A DNA stretch of 64,000 nt. Source: Lachnospira pectinoschiza (lineage in GTDB: Bacteria; Bacillota; Clostridia; Lachnospirales; Lachnospiraceae). Below the pieces are notes generated by a model that saw nothing but the letters and a program-made list of their open reading frames with translations, ran no database searches and was not told where the DNA came from. This document shows, piece by piece, positions 53,890 to 62,357 of the stretch. The position numbers and the translations under genes are program-made. Where the stretch lies: assembly GCF_020564355.1 (NCBI RefSeq), contig NZ_JAJCRR010000002.1, positions 62,001 to 126,000 of the forward strand, in the 5' to 3' direction. Each line of letters starts with the position of its first letter. The stretch's first letter is position 1.

Positions 53890-54876
53890 ATGAAAAAAAT
53901 CATATTAATTATGGCAACTGCAATGTTGATGTTTTCAACAATAGCATGTAATAATTCTACAGCAACGACAACAAATGAAGAAAAAGAAACAATCTCATCA
54001 ACGCAAGAAAGTACAACAGAAGAAGCAACAAAGCTATATGCAGAGTATTCAGATATAACATTTAAAGGTATTACTAAAATAAATAATAATACTAATAGTA
54101 TCGGTGTAATATTTGTTAGTTCATCAGATAAAGCAATTAAAGATATAGAACTATATGTAGCATTATATGATACAGATACAATGTTAATAGGAAGTTCATA
54201 TAATACGCAGAAATTTGAATCAGCCAATATTGTAAAAGGTAAAGATAAAGTATATCTTTTGACACCGAGTTCAGATAAATATTCTTATGCGGATGTGGTT
54301 GTTGGAAAAATCAAATATGAAGACGGTTCAACGTGGGAATTAGAAAACGCTGATGAATGGATTAAATATAATACAAGTCATAAAGATGAAGTTAAACAAA
54401 AATATGACACATATACCCAAAAGTATGGAGAATATGCAAAATGGGCTGAAAGTAATGCGGCAGAAAAGAATATAACTATAGATACAGAGATTGTAGAATC
54501 TGTTCTAACTGGATATGATGTAAATATGATTGTAACCAATAATTCAGATAAAACTATTAAAGCATTACAAGTAAAATGCGCACTATTTAAAGGGAAAAAA
54601 GCGGCTTCAGTTCCTTCAATATCAACAATAAGTTCTATTTATGCGCCGTCAAAAGATGTAGCAAAATATGAGAACTATTGTATGTTATTTATGGGGGATA
54701 GTGATGGAATAGTTGAACCCGGAGAAACAAAATCTATAAACAATCCACAAGTATTATTATCAGATGATATTACAATAAAAACCATATTGTATGCAGTTAC
54801 TTGGGATGATGGTACAGTTGAGCCGGTGAATGGAACAACTGCGTGGTCTGCATATAATTCATACTATCGGGAATAA
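53890..54876 (+). CDS. Hypothetical lipoprotein with two similar domains
   Basis: 328 residues with a lipoprotein signal peptide and lipobox (FSTIAC, Cys 20). A Thr/Ser/Glu-rich linker (24-45) follows. The rest looks like two related beta-rich domains: FKGITKINNNTNSIGVIFVSS with a later EDGSTWELENADEWIKYN, and VLTGYDVNMIVTNNSDKTIKALQ with a later DDGTVEPVNGTTAWSAYN. These resemble FxLYD-type modules. It would sit on the outer face of the membrane. The A/T-rich composition matches the GNAT genes, not prfA. Function unknown. Confidence 0.75.
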   Translation: MKKIILIMATAMLMFSTIACNNSTATTTNEEKETISSTQESTTEEATKLYAEYSDITFKGITKINNNTNSIGVIFVSSSDKAIKDIELYVALYDTDTMLIGSSYNTQKFESANIVKGKDKVYLLTPSSDKYSYADVVVGKIKYEDGSTWELENADEWIKYNTSHKDEVKQKYDTYTQKYGEYAKWAESNAAEKNITIDTEIVESVLTGYDVNMIVTNNSDKTIKALQVKCALFKGKKAASVPSISTISSIYAPSKDVAKYENYCMLFMGDSDGIVEPGETKSINNPQVLLSDDITIKTILYAVTWDDGTVEPVNGTTAWSAYNSYYRE

Positions 54877-54889
54877 AAATTCTATATCG

Positions 54890-54918
54890 AAAACCTGGTG
54901 CGTAAGCATCAGGTTTTT
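54890..54918 (+). terminator. Terminator of the lipoprotein gene
   Basis: AAAACCTG and TGC pair with GCA and CAGGTTTT around GTAA, followed by T, 13 bases after the stop. Confidence 0.85.
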
Positions 54919-55043
54919 GTGTACATTAAATTGTTGATAACAAAATTTTGTTTTAGGTTGTAAAAGCAGAATTAATAGGTTATGATATAAATGATGATAA
55001 TATTTTGATAAAATTCTGATAAAAATTAAAAGAGGTGTTATAT

Positions 55044-55301
55044 ATGATACAGATTAGACCAGTTTCAGATTTAAGAAATAAGTTTCCTGATGTGGAAAAA
55101 GCAGTTGCAGGTGGTGAACCGGTATATCTGACAAAAAATGGTTATGGAACAATGGTAGTGCTTAGTCTGGAAGCATATTCAAAATTAACAGATGGTGTTG
55201 AACCAGCTCTTGATGAGGCTGATAAGTCTGCGGAAGAAGATGACAGAAGATATACACATGAAGAAATTTTTGCAAATCTGAGAAGGAAAATAAATGACTG
55301 A
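55044..55301 (+). CDS. Phd/YefM-type antitoxin
   Basis: 85 residues from ATG 55044 (AAGAGGTG upstream). It has the Phd/YefM N-terminal DNA-binding fold: IQIRPVSDLRNKFPDVEKAV, PVYLTKNGYGTMVVLSLEAYSKL, and a disordered acidic C-terminus that would wrap a RelE-type toxin. Its stop overlaps the start of a truncated toxin by eight bases (ATGACTGA). With the toxin broken, the antitoxin is an orphan. Confidence 0.9.
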   Translation: MIQIRPVSDLRNKFPDVEKAVAGGEPVYLTKNGYGTMVVLSLEAYSKLTDGVEPALDEADKSAEEDDRRYTHEEIFANLRRKIND

Positions 55302-55368
55302 TACAAAATATAAACTACGTTATCTTCCATTGTTCTATGAAGATTTAGAGGAGAAGATTTTTATATGA
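55294..55368 (+). pseudogene. Truncated RelE/ParE-type toxin
   Basis: 24 codons beginning MTDTKYKLRYLPLFYEDLEE and ending at TGA 55366-55368. This is the usual N-terminus of RelE/ParE toxins paired with Phd/YefM antitoxins, which normally run to about 100 residues. No downstream continuation was found in any frame before the terminator at 55424, so the rest has been deleted. Confidence 0.75.
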
Positions 55369-55423
55369 CAGGCAGGATACGAAAGGCTTGATATAGGGAC
55401 TAAAACTGAAATTTATATACTAT

Positions 55424-55457
55424 AAAACGGCGTGAGACATCTGTCCCACGCTGTTTT
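55424..55457 (+). terminator. Terminator after the antitoxin/toxin remnant
   Basis: AAAC-GCGTG-GAC pairs with GTC-CACGC-GTTT around ATCT, ending in TTTTTC. Confidence 0.8.
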
Positions 55458-55567
55458 TCTCGTTTCTGCCGAAAAATAGACACATGCCAACTGCACAGCG
55501 GATAAAGGATACGATAAGATGACACCATAACTACCAGATATTTACACAGGCAAAAGGAGGAAATTTT

Positions 55568-57565
55568 ATGGTGAGAATATTAAAAAAGTTCAATCGGAAA
55601 TCCACCCGGAGAAGTAGAAGTAAGGCAGCAGCGATAGCCCTGACAACGGTAATGGCATTGTCGGCAGCGGTCGTATTTACCGTACCGAAGGCAGAGGCGG
55701 CAAACGGTCCGTGTGATGAAGGGGACTGGGCGTATGCCTATATTGCAGTGGGTAACAGCGAAACCAAAGACAACATATTTTCATCGCAGGGAAGCAACGC
55801 AATTGACGGGGTATCCTACGATAAGGCAAGCAACACATTAACTTTGAACCAGTACAAAAATGCAGACAATTATATTGCAACCAACATGATGGGGGATGAT
55901 TTTAAAATCCGCCTGATAGGTGAAAATGAAATAAGCAGTATTGTCGCATACGGCGATGCGTGGGGCGGATCTGTTACAATCTGCGGGGACGGTTCGCTTA
56001 CGGTAAACCCGAAAAAACAGGAAGACTACGGTGTGCGCCTTTATGCAGAGGGAACGGCGTCCGTGCTTTCAGTGGAAAATACCTGTAATGTGACGATTTA
56101 TGCAGGACAGGCAGGAAAAGTGCTTTACACGACAGGAAATCTTACGGATAAGGTAATAAAGGATAACGGGACATTGCAGGAAACACCACAGTATCAGATT
56201 TCACATCCGCTGGATATTGCAAGAATTTATGCAAAGTATTATGCGTATGACCCGTCAACAACCAATGTAGTTTATACCAACGGAGATTCTTCATATTACA
56301 CTTTAACCTATTCATTAAATGAGAATGACGAAATTACGGCATATAACCTGTATCAGCTCACGAAAAAAGAAGCGCTCGGTGACATTTATTATGCGGTAAA
56401 GATAGGAAGCTATGACACAATGCCGGAAGGTTACACGCAGACTGTTTTAGACACAGACATCTCATATTATGATGCGGAATGGGGCAGTGGAGGAACAAGT
56501 AATTTAGTGATCAATACGGCAACAAATGAAAAGTATGCAATGGTATATGACTATGATTCTGAAACCGGAAGTTCTGTTTACAGAATCTGCGCATTGAATG
56601 ATTTCTTAGGAATGGATGAACAGGGAAGAGATGAAGTATGGCTGGTTGATTATGACAATCCCGTGTCTGTTATACCGGCGGCATCAATGGGGCAAGACGA
56701 ACAGCTTCCTAACGGTTTCAAGTATGATGGAGAGGAACAGGAAAATGTTTTTAATATCGAAGTGTCTGCGGATAAATTGACATTTACGGCAAAGACAGAT
56801 GCTGGTGATAATGAAAATCCGGCTCCGGATGAAAATAAAAATGGACTGCAACAGTCAGCAGATGGTAACTGGTATTATTATACAAATAACAATATTGATT
56901 ACAATTATAACGGTTTAGCAGCAAATGAATATGGCTGGTGGAAGATAACCAATGGAACAGTAGATTTCAACTATACCGGAATGGCAGCAAATGAGTATGG
57001 CTGGTGGTATGTAAGCAATGGAACAATTGACTTTGGTTATACCGGAATGGCAGTAAATGAATACGGCTGGTGGTACATGACGAATGGAGCACTGGATTTT
57101 AACTATACCGGAATGGCAGTAAACGAATACGGCTGGTGGTACATAACCAACGGAGCATTGGATTTTAACTATACCGGAATGGCAGTGAACGAATACGGCT
57201 GGTGGTACATGACGAATGGAGCACTGGATTTTAACTATACCGGAATGGCAGTAAATGAATACGGCTGGTGGTACATGACGAATGGAGCACTGGATACTAA
57301 CTATACCGGAATGGCAGTAAATGAATACGGCTGGTGGTACATGACCAACGGAGCATTGGATTTTAACTATACCGGAATGGCAGTAAACGAATACGGCTGG
57401 TGGTACATGACGAATGGAGCGTTGGATTTGAATTATACCGGATTAGCAGTAAATGAATATGGCTGGTGGTATATGACCAACGGAACAGTAGACTTTACGT
57501 ATAACGGTCTGGCTGAGAATGAATATGGTGTCTGGAATGTAGTAAATGGACACGTAGAAGTTTAA
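55568..57565 (+). CDS. Secreted cell-wall-binding repeat protein
   Basis: 665 residues. A long basic head and signal peptide (AAAIALTTVMALSAAVVFTVPKAEA, about 18-42) precede a mature N-terminal region. That region has a beta-helix-like carbohydrate-binding look (VSYDKASNTLTLNQYK, SGNLT-like turns) up to about residue 150, then an unrecognised middle to about 430. From 453 to the end are ten 22-residue units of the form NEYGWWYMTNGALDFNYTG(M/L)AV with one degenerate unit before. Such repeats, related to choline/glucan-binding repeats, tether proteins to the wall. A target is not known. Strong AAAGGAGG before ATG. GC content is closer to the core genome than its left neighbours. Confidence 0.85.
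   Translation: MVRILKKFNRKSTRRSRSKAAAIALTTVMALSAAVVFTVPKAEAANGPCDEGDWAYAYIAVGNSETKDNIFSSQGSNAIDGVSYDKASNTLTLNQYKNADNYIATNMMGDDFKIRLIGENEISSIVAYGDAWGGSVTICGDGSLTVNPKKQEDYGVRLYAEGTASVLSVENTCNVTIYAGQAGKVLYTTGNLTDKVIKDNGTLQETPQYQISHPLDIARIYAKYYAYDPSTTNVVYTNGDSSYYTLTYSLNENDEITAYNLYQLTKKEALGDIYYAVKIGSYDTMPEGYTQTVLDTDISYYDAEWGSGGTSNLVINTATNEKYAMVYDYDSETGSSVYRICALNDFLGMDEQGRDEVWLVDYDNPVSVIPAASMGQDEQLPNGFKYDGEEQENVFNIEVSADKLTFTAKTDAGDNENPAPDENKNGLQQSADGNWYYYTNNNIDYNYNGLAANEYGWWKITNGTVDFNYTGMAANEYGWWYVSNGTIDFGYTGMAVNEYGWWYMTNGALDFNYTGMAVNEYGWWYITNGALDFNYTGMAVNEYGWWYMTNGALDFNYTGMAVNEYGWWYMTNGALDTNYTGMAVNEYGWWYMTNGALDFNYTGMAVNEYGWWYMTNGALDLNYTGLAVNEYGWWYMTNGTVDFTYNGLAENEYGVWNVVNGHVEV
56924..57562 (+). 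repeat. 66-bp tandem repeats coding wall-binding modules
   Basis: Ten in-frame units; units 3 to 8 are nearly identical at DNA level (some differ by one or two bases), whereas the first two and last two have diverged. This gradient suggests recent expansion or gene-conversion in the centre of the array. Confidence 0.92.
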
Positions 57566-57572
57566 AATGATA

Positions 57573-57765
57573 TGATATCAGGGCCAAAAGGTCTAAACCC
57601 ACATGAGCTTGCTCATAGGTGGGTGAATGACCTTGTGACCTGCCCAAATATGAGCATAAAAGTGGGATGATAGTTCCACGATATGCGAATATTGGGTAGG
57701 ATTGTGGGAGTGCGCAGCACGGAACAATCCGTAGATATCATAGTTGGGGGCTTTTGTTCCACACC
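57573..57765. repeat. ~190-bp structured dispersed repeat, copy 2 (inverted)
   Basis: Eight bases after the wall-protein stop. It is the reverse complement of the element at 11046-11240 over its whole length, with perhaps 75-80% identity by eye. Shared blocks include GGAACAATCCGTAG, GCGAATATTGGGTAGGATTG and CACATGAGC-TTGCTCATA. The long hairpin, the CCCAATAT stem and the closing stem are all kept, the last with changed bases on both arms. An 84-codon minus-strand frame through it is not credible. Confidence 0.8.
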
Positions 57766-57912
57766 ATTTTTTTGCGGTTCATGAAATAAACACAAATCAA
57801 TCATTTTTTCATCACATTCCGTTGATATATTCATACCAACGAATCGCAGAAAACTGCGGGAAATCAACAGAAGAAAGAATATCGGGACAGTGATAATCCG
57901 GTAGATGAGGAA

Positions 57913-59886
57913 ATGAAGATGAAAAAGAAAATCAGTGCAAAAATACTGGTACTGGCAGGCATTTTATTTGCCGCCGGCATTGCAAGCGTATTGTTAGGCT
58001 TTTTATTTATCCACAGCATGAATAAGAAAAGCCAGAAAATTTCCAATGAGTGTATGGAAGCCGTTACTTTAATGGCGGACACTTCGACCTCTATTGAAAA
58101 AGTGCAGAAATACGCAAACAGTTCGGCGGCATTCAGAATGCAGAAGCAGATGGAAAAAAATAACGCTGACGGTACATCAGACAGTACACAGAACGCATCA
58201 GATGCCATGCCGCAGGCAGAAAATATGCAGTCGGAAAATGCACAGTCTGAGAGCGGACAGTCAGAAAACATGCAGATGATGCAGGGTGACAGCCAGCAGG
58301 GCACGCAGGATACCACGGGCATGTCAAATCAGCAGAACACCGTATCAGGCGGTTCAGGCGCGCAGGCGGCGGGAAATGCGACAGATAATGCTTCGGATAT
58401 GAAGACCAATATGGAAAATGAAATCCAGAATCTGACGGCATCTTTTGAAGCCTTAGAAACAGCGGTGAAAGCATTCGGTAATGCAGAAGTGTTAGCCGGT
58501 CTGGAAGAATATGAAAGCGTATATGAAGAATACAGCACTAAAATCCAGTCCGTATTAAGCAGTGACAGCAACAGCATGGATGATTATTTTGAACTGACAG
58601 CAGAGGGTGACGACAGTATTACTTCAAGACTTGAAACAGCGGCAGATAATCTCAATACATTAATCAGTGCACAGGTCAGTGAAGCATCAAGCCAGTTAAA
58701 TGAGCAGTACAGCCAGTCTATTATGGTATATGCGGTTATTCTGGCAATCATGTTAGTCATCGGCGCAGCCATTATCGTGATGATTATGTTTATTATCAAG
58801 CCGTTAAAGTCAGCAAACCGCCAGCTGAATGATATTATCAAAAATATTGAAGAAAGTAATGGTGATTTAACGGCGAGAATTGAAGTGAAATCCGAAGATG
58901 AAATCGGGGAACTGGTTGACGGAATCAATTCATTTATTGAAAAGCTACAGCTGATTATGAAAGATATTAAAAGTAAATCCGATGCCCTACAGGAAGCTTC
59001 CGCAAATATGAACGGTCAGATTACGGCAGTCAATGACAATGCAGGCAGTGTATCCGCCGTTATGGAAGAAATGGCAGCGAGCATGCAGGAAATCTCGGCA
59101 ACGGCAGAACAGCTCAGCGCAGGGTCAGACAACATTTTCCATGCAATTGTGAATGTAACGGAACAAATTACAGAGGGAAATGAAATTACTGCCCGGATTC
59201 AGAAAAAATCTGTGCGCTACCGTGAAGATACCGAGCAGGGAAGACAAAGCACAAACGATATGGTAGCACAGATTAAAGACGGTTTAAACCAGTCGATTGA
59301 AAACAGTAAGCAGGTGGCACGGATTCAGGAACTGACAGAAGACATTTTAAGCATTTCATCACAGACCAATATGCTGGCACTCAATGCTTCGATTGAAGCA
59401 GCAAGAGCCGGAGATGCCGGAAAAGGATTTGCAGTTGTTGCGGAAGAAATCAGGGAACTGGCAGAGGACAGCAGAAAGATTGCTAACAGTATTCAGGAAA
59501 TCAGTCTGGTAGTAATTGACAGTGTAAAAGATCTGACAGGCAATTCAGGAAAACTGCTTGCTTATGTCGATGAAAGTATTCTGGCAGACTATGAAAAATT
59601 TGCAGCGATTACCAATGAATACCGTGATGATGCGGCAAAGGTCAACGATATTCTGGAAAATTTTGCGGTAAATGCAGAAACACTCAAAAATACCATGGCA
59701 GAAATGAATTCGGGTATCAGTGACATTTCAACGACAATTGACGAAAGCAGTCAGGGCGTCAATGATGCGGCAGACAGCGTCGGCGGTATTGTGGATTCTA
59801 TCAATGATATTGAAAAAGATGCTGCAAAAAATACGGAAATCGGACAGAAGCTTCAGAATTATGTCGAAGTGTTTAAAAAGTTCTAA
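57913..59886 (+). CDS. Methyl-accepting chemotaxis protein
   Basis: 657 residues. TM1 at about 11-35 ([20 protein letters not shown]), an extracellular region at about 36-270, TM2 at 272-296 ([20 protein letters not shown]), HAMP to about 350, and the signalling domain with tip [21 protein letters not shown] near 484-504 then [17 protein letters not shown]. The extracellular region is helical at both ends with a Met/Gln/Ser-rich low-complexity insert at about 85-165 ([14 protein letters not shown]), unusual for a four-helix sensor. Ligand unknown. The start may be ATG 57913 or 57919. Confidence 0.92.
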   Translation: MKMKKKISAKILVLAGILFAAGIASVLLGFLFIHSMNKKSQKISNECMEAVTLMADTSTSIEKVQKYANSSAAFRMQKQMEKNNADGTSDSTQNASDAMPQAENMQSENAQSESGQSENMQMMQGDSQQGTQDTTGMSNQQNTVSGGSGAQAAGNATDNASDMKTNMENEIQNLTASFEALETAVKAFGNAEVLAGLEEYESVYEEYSTKIQSVLSSDSNSMDDYFELTAEGDDSITSRLETAADNLNTLISAQVSEASSQLNEQYSQSIMVYAVILAIMLVIGAAIIVMIMFIIKPLKSANRQLNDIIKNIEESNGDLTARIEVKSEDEIGELVDGINSFIEKLQLIMKDIKSKSDALQEASANMNGQITAVNDNAGSVSAVMEEMAASMQEISATAEQLSAGSDNIFHAIVNVTEQITEGNEITARIQKKSVRYREDTEQGRQSTNDMVAQIKDGLNQSIENSKQVARIQELTEDILSISSQTNMLALNASIEAARAGDAGKGFAVVAEEIRELAEDSRKIANSIQEISLVVIDSVKDLTGNSGKLLAYVDESILADYEKFAAITNEYRDDAAKVNDILENFAVNAETLKNTMAEMNSGISDISTTIDESSQGVNDAADSVGGIVDSINDIEKDAAKNTEIGQKLQNYVEVFKKF

Positions 59887-59970
59887 CGATTCAATATGAA
59901 AGCTTAGACTGTCAAATGGGGCGTGTGACTCCTTAAACGAAGAAATTAGAACCACCGGTAAGGCGGCAAA

Positions 59971-60008
59971 AAAGAGTGAGTATATTAAAACGTATTCACT
60001 CTTTTTTT
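59971..60008 (+). terminator. Terminator of the chemoreceptor gene
   Basis: AAAGAGTGA-TA pairs with TA-TCACTCTTT and is followed by a T-run, 85 bases after the stop. Confidence 0.85.
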
Positions 60009-60088
60009 ATTGTCAGTGGCAAAGCAATATGATATAATTTTTAATTATAAGAAAAATTGCGTGAAAATATAGACAAAAAGGAAAGTAT

Positions 60089-60214
60089 ATGAAAAAAACA
60101 TTGTCGGCGCTTATTAAAATCAGTTTTGCATTGGGCTGTGAAAATGATTTTGACACATTGTTTGCAAAAAAAGGCTATTCATCCATTCAGGAGGGTATTA
60201 ATGAACAATTATAA
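60089..60214 (+). pseudogene. HipB-type antitoxin remnant
   Basis: 41 codons beginning MKKTLSALIKISFALGCEND and containing FAKKGYSSIQEGINE, which match the C-terminal tail of XRE/HipB regulators found before hipA. The N-terminal helix-turn-helix part is missing. AAAGGAAAG precedes ATG 60089. It overlaps the hipA remnant by 14 bases, as in intact HipBA pairs. Confidence 0.65.
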
Positions 60215-60315
60215 AAGTTTACAGGTGTGGATGAACGATAAAAAAGTAGGTACGTTGGCAATGGCGGCAGGATATTCAGGAAATTGTAAATGAAGAACTA
60301 AAAGAATATATTTAA
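60201..60315 (+). pseudogene. HipA-type toxin remnant with large internal deletion
   Basis: ATG 60201 begins MNNYKSLQVWMNDKKVGTLA, the usual first strand of HipA kinases, but the frame stops at TGA 60291-60293 after 30 codons. A change of frame near 60271 gives a tail QDIQEIVNEELKEYI ending at TAA 60313-60315, which could be the old C-terminus. Nearly all of the kinase domain is gone. Family call from the first 22 residues only. Confidence 0.65.
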
Positions 60316-60344
60316 AATGCAGGGCACAGAAAAGGAGAACAAAC

Positions 60345-60575
60345 ATGATGAATCCGGCAGCAATGATGAAATTAATGAATGCAAAAAATAAATTTACGGC
60401 AAACCATCCGAAATTTGCAGCGTTTTTAAAGGCAGTTTTTTCAAGAGGAATCGAAGAAGGAACGGTGATTGAAATAACCGTGCAAAGACCGGGCGAATCA
60501 CCGATAACATCGAATATTAAGGTGAAGGACAGCGATTTGGAACTGCTCCAGAGCTTAAAAGATATGGGAAACTAA
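60345..60575 (+). CDS. Small conserved-looking protein of the Hsp70/J operon
   Basis: 76 residues: a helical Met/Ala/Lys-rich first half (MMKLMNAKNKFTANHPKFAAFLKAVF) and a beta-like second half (GTVIEITVQRPGESPITSNIKV). No signal peptide or membrane segment. AAAGGAG precedes ATG. It lies 54 bases before the Hsp70-like gene, in the same direction. I recall similar short genes beside such Hsp70s in other Lachnospiraceae but know no function; an accessory factor for the chaperone is a guess. Confidence 0.7.
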   Translation: MMNPAAMMKLMNAKNKFTANHPKFAAFLKAVFSRGIEEGTVIEITVQRPGESPITSNIKVKDSDLELLQSLKDMGN

Positions 60576-60629
60576 TTTAAAGCAGGAAATTAAAGGCAAA
60601 AAGATAAAGGATAAAAAGGGGGAGAAAAA

Positions 60630-62357
60630 ATGGCAGTCATTGGCATTGATTTGGGAACAACAAACAGTCTGGCGGGCGTCTGGCAGGACGGAAAAGTAGT
60701 GCTGATTCCGAATGCATTTGGAGAGTATCTTACACCATCCGTTGTCGGCATCGGAAAAAATCAAGAGGTATTTGTGGGCAGTGTGGCAAAAGAAATGCTT
60801 GCAACACAGCCGTATGATACGTTCCGTGAATTTAAAAGAAATATGGGCACAAATTTTTTGTACGGAAACGGCAGAAAAAAATACCGTGCAGAAGAACTTT
60901 CGGCATTTGTATTAAGAAGATTAAAAGAAGATGCGGAAAAGTTTCTGGGCGAAGAAGTGACGGAAGCGGTTATCAGTGTGCCGGCGTATTTTGACGATAA
61001 TAAGCGCAATGCCACAAAAAATGCAGGCAGACTTGCAGGATTAAAGGTAGAACGTCTGATTAATGAGCCGTCAGCGGTGGCATTAAAGCATCATACGGCA
61101 GAAAAAGGCGCAGAAAGCTTTATCGTGTTCGATTTCGGCGGCGGTACGTTAGATGTATCTTTGGTGGAAGCATTTGACAATGTCGTGGAAATACAGGCAG
61201 TTGCTGGAGATAATTATTTAGGCGGAAAAGATTTTAATGAAATCATTGCGCAGGATTTTTATGAGCAGAATCAGATTTCAGAAGCATATTTAACGAAAAA
61301 TGAGCAGGAAAATGTTTTAAAAGAGGCAGAGGCGGTAAAAAAAGAACTGACCGATAAAAATGAAGCAGAGCGGCAGGTGTATATTAAAGGCGAAGCCTAT
61401 ACGCTGAAAATGACCAATCAGAGGCTGATCCATCTTTCAGCGGAGCTGTTTTCAAGAATGGCAAAACCAATCGCAAAGGTCATCAATATGGTGGGAATCG
61501 AATTAGAGGAACTCGACAAAGTTATATTGGTCGGTGGATCGTCCAAAATGCCCGTGGTACAGCAGTATATTAAAGGACTGCTTGGCGACAAAGTGCCTGT
61601 GGTACTGGAGGAAAATCCCGATGAGAGTGTAGCATACGGTGTCGGCATGGCAGCGGCGATTAAAGAACGCACCGGTGATATTAAAGATATGCTTTTAACG
61701 GATATCTGCCCGTTTTCGCTCGGTACGGAACTCTATGACGGCAGTTTTTCGCCGGTTATTGAGAAAAATGAAACACTGCCCTGCAAGCGGACGATGTATT
61801 ACACAACGGTCCGTAACAATCAGATAACCATGAACTTTCCGATTTATCAGGGAGAAAATATAAAGGCATCGGACAATTTAAAAATTGGGGAAATAAACTT
61901 AAAAAGACTGCCGAAAGCACCGGAAGGAGAACAGGTTGTCAAGGTGACGTTTATTTATGACATCAATGGCATTTTAGATGTCAATATAGAGTCATCCGTT
62001 GAAAAAGTCCATAAAGTCATCGTCAATAAGCAAATCGGACTGTCGGAAAAAGAACTGGAAAAACGGGTGGAGCAGTTAGAAAAAATGCCGTTACACCCGT
62101 GGGAAAAAGAGGAGAACCGTCTGTTATTTGAAAAGGCGGAAAGACTGTATGAGCAGACGACACCAAAGAACCGTCAGGTTATTCAGGAGTGCCTGCGGTA
62201 TTTTAAGGAACTTCTGATAAACACAAAAGGCAGAAAAGTACGGCAGGAATATGTACGCATTATGGCGATATTGGACTATATAGAGCAGAATCAGGTCGAT
62301 TTCGGACCGTATGATGAAACGTTCTGGCAGAAAGAAGAGGAAGATACCGATGAATAA
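60630..62357 (+). CDS. Hsp70 family protein (DnaK-like, shortened)
   Basis: 575 residues, shorter than DnaK (about 610-640). The ATPase domain is intact: GIDLGTTNSLAGVW near residue 4, VISVPAYFDDNKRNATKNAG near 114, FDFGGGTLDVSLVEAFD near 168, VILVGGSSKMPVVQ near 297. The substrate-binding beta part (KNETLPCKRTMYYTTVRNNQ near 378) is present, but the lid is replaced by a different helical tail (WEKEENRLLFEKAERLYEQ near 490). It is not the main dnaK, which normally sits with grpE. It would act with the J protein encoded next, with which it overlaps by eight bases. Confidence 0.92.
   Translation: MAVIGIDLGTTNSLAGVWQDGKVVLIPNAFGEYLTPSVVGIGKNQEVFVGSVAKEMLATQPYDTFREFKRNMGTNFLYGNGRKKYRAEELSAFVLRRLKEDAEKFLGEEVTEAVISVPAYFDDNKRNATKNAGRLAGLKVERLINEPSAVALKHHTAEKGAESFIVFDFGGGTLDVSLVEAFDNVVEIQAVAGDNYLGGKDFNEIIAQDFYEQNQISEAYLTKNEQENVLKEAEAVKKELTDKNEAERQVYIKGEAYTLKMTNQRLIHLSAELFSRMAKPIAKVINMVGIELEELDKVILVGGSSKMPVVQQYIKGLLGDKVPVVLEENPDESVAYGVGMAAAIKERTGDIKDMLLTDICPFSLGTELYDGSFSPVIEKNETLPCKRTMYYTTVRNNQITMNFPIYQGENIKASDNLKIGEINLKRLPKAPEGEQVVKVTFIYDINGILDVNIESSVEKVHKVIVNKQIGLSEKELEKRVEQLEKMPLHPWEKEENRLLFEKAERLYEQTTPKNRQVIQECLRYFKELLINTKGRKVRQEYVRIMAILDYIEQNQVDFGPYDETFWQKEEEDTDE

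Noticed and set aside
56924..57562. CRISPR array
   Set aside because: The regular 66-bp units are coding, without spacers; no cas genes are in the window.
57613..57867. 84-codon minus-strand frame
   Set aside because: It lies over the structured repeat copy 2; the equivalent frame is not kept in copy 1.
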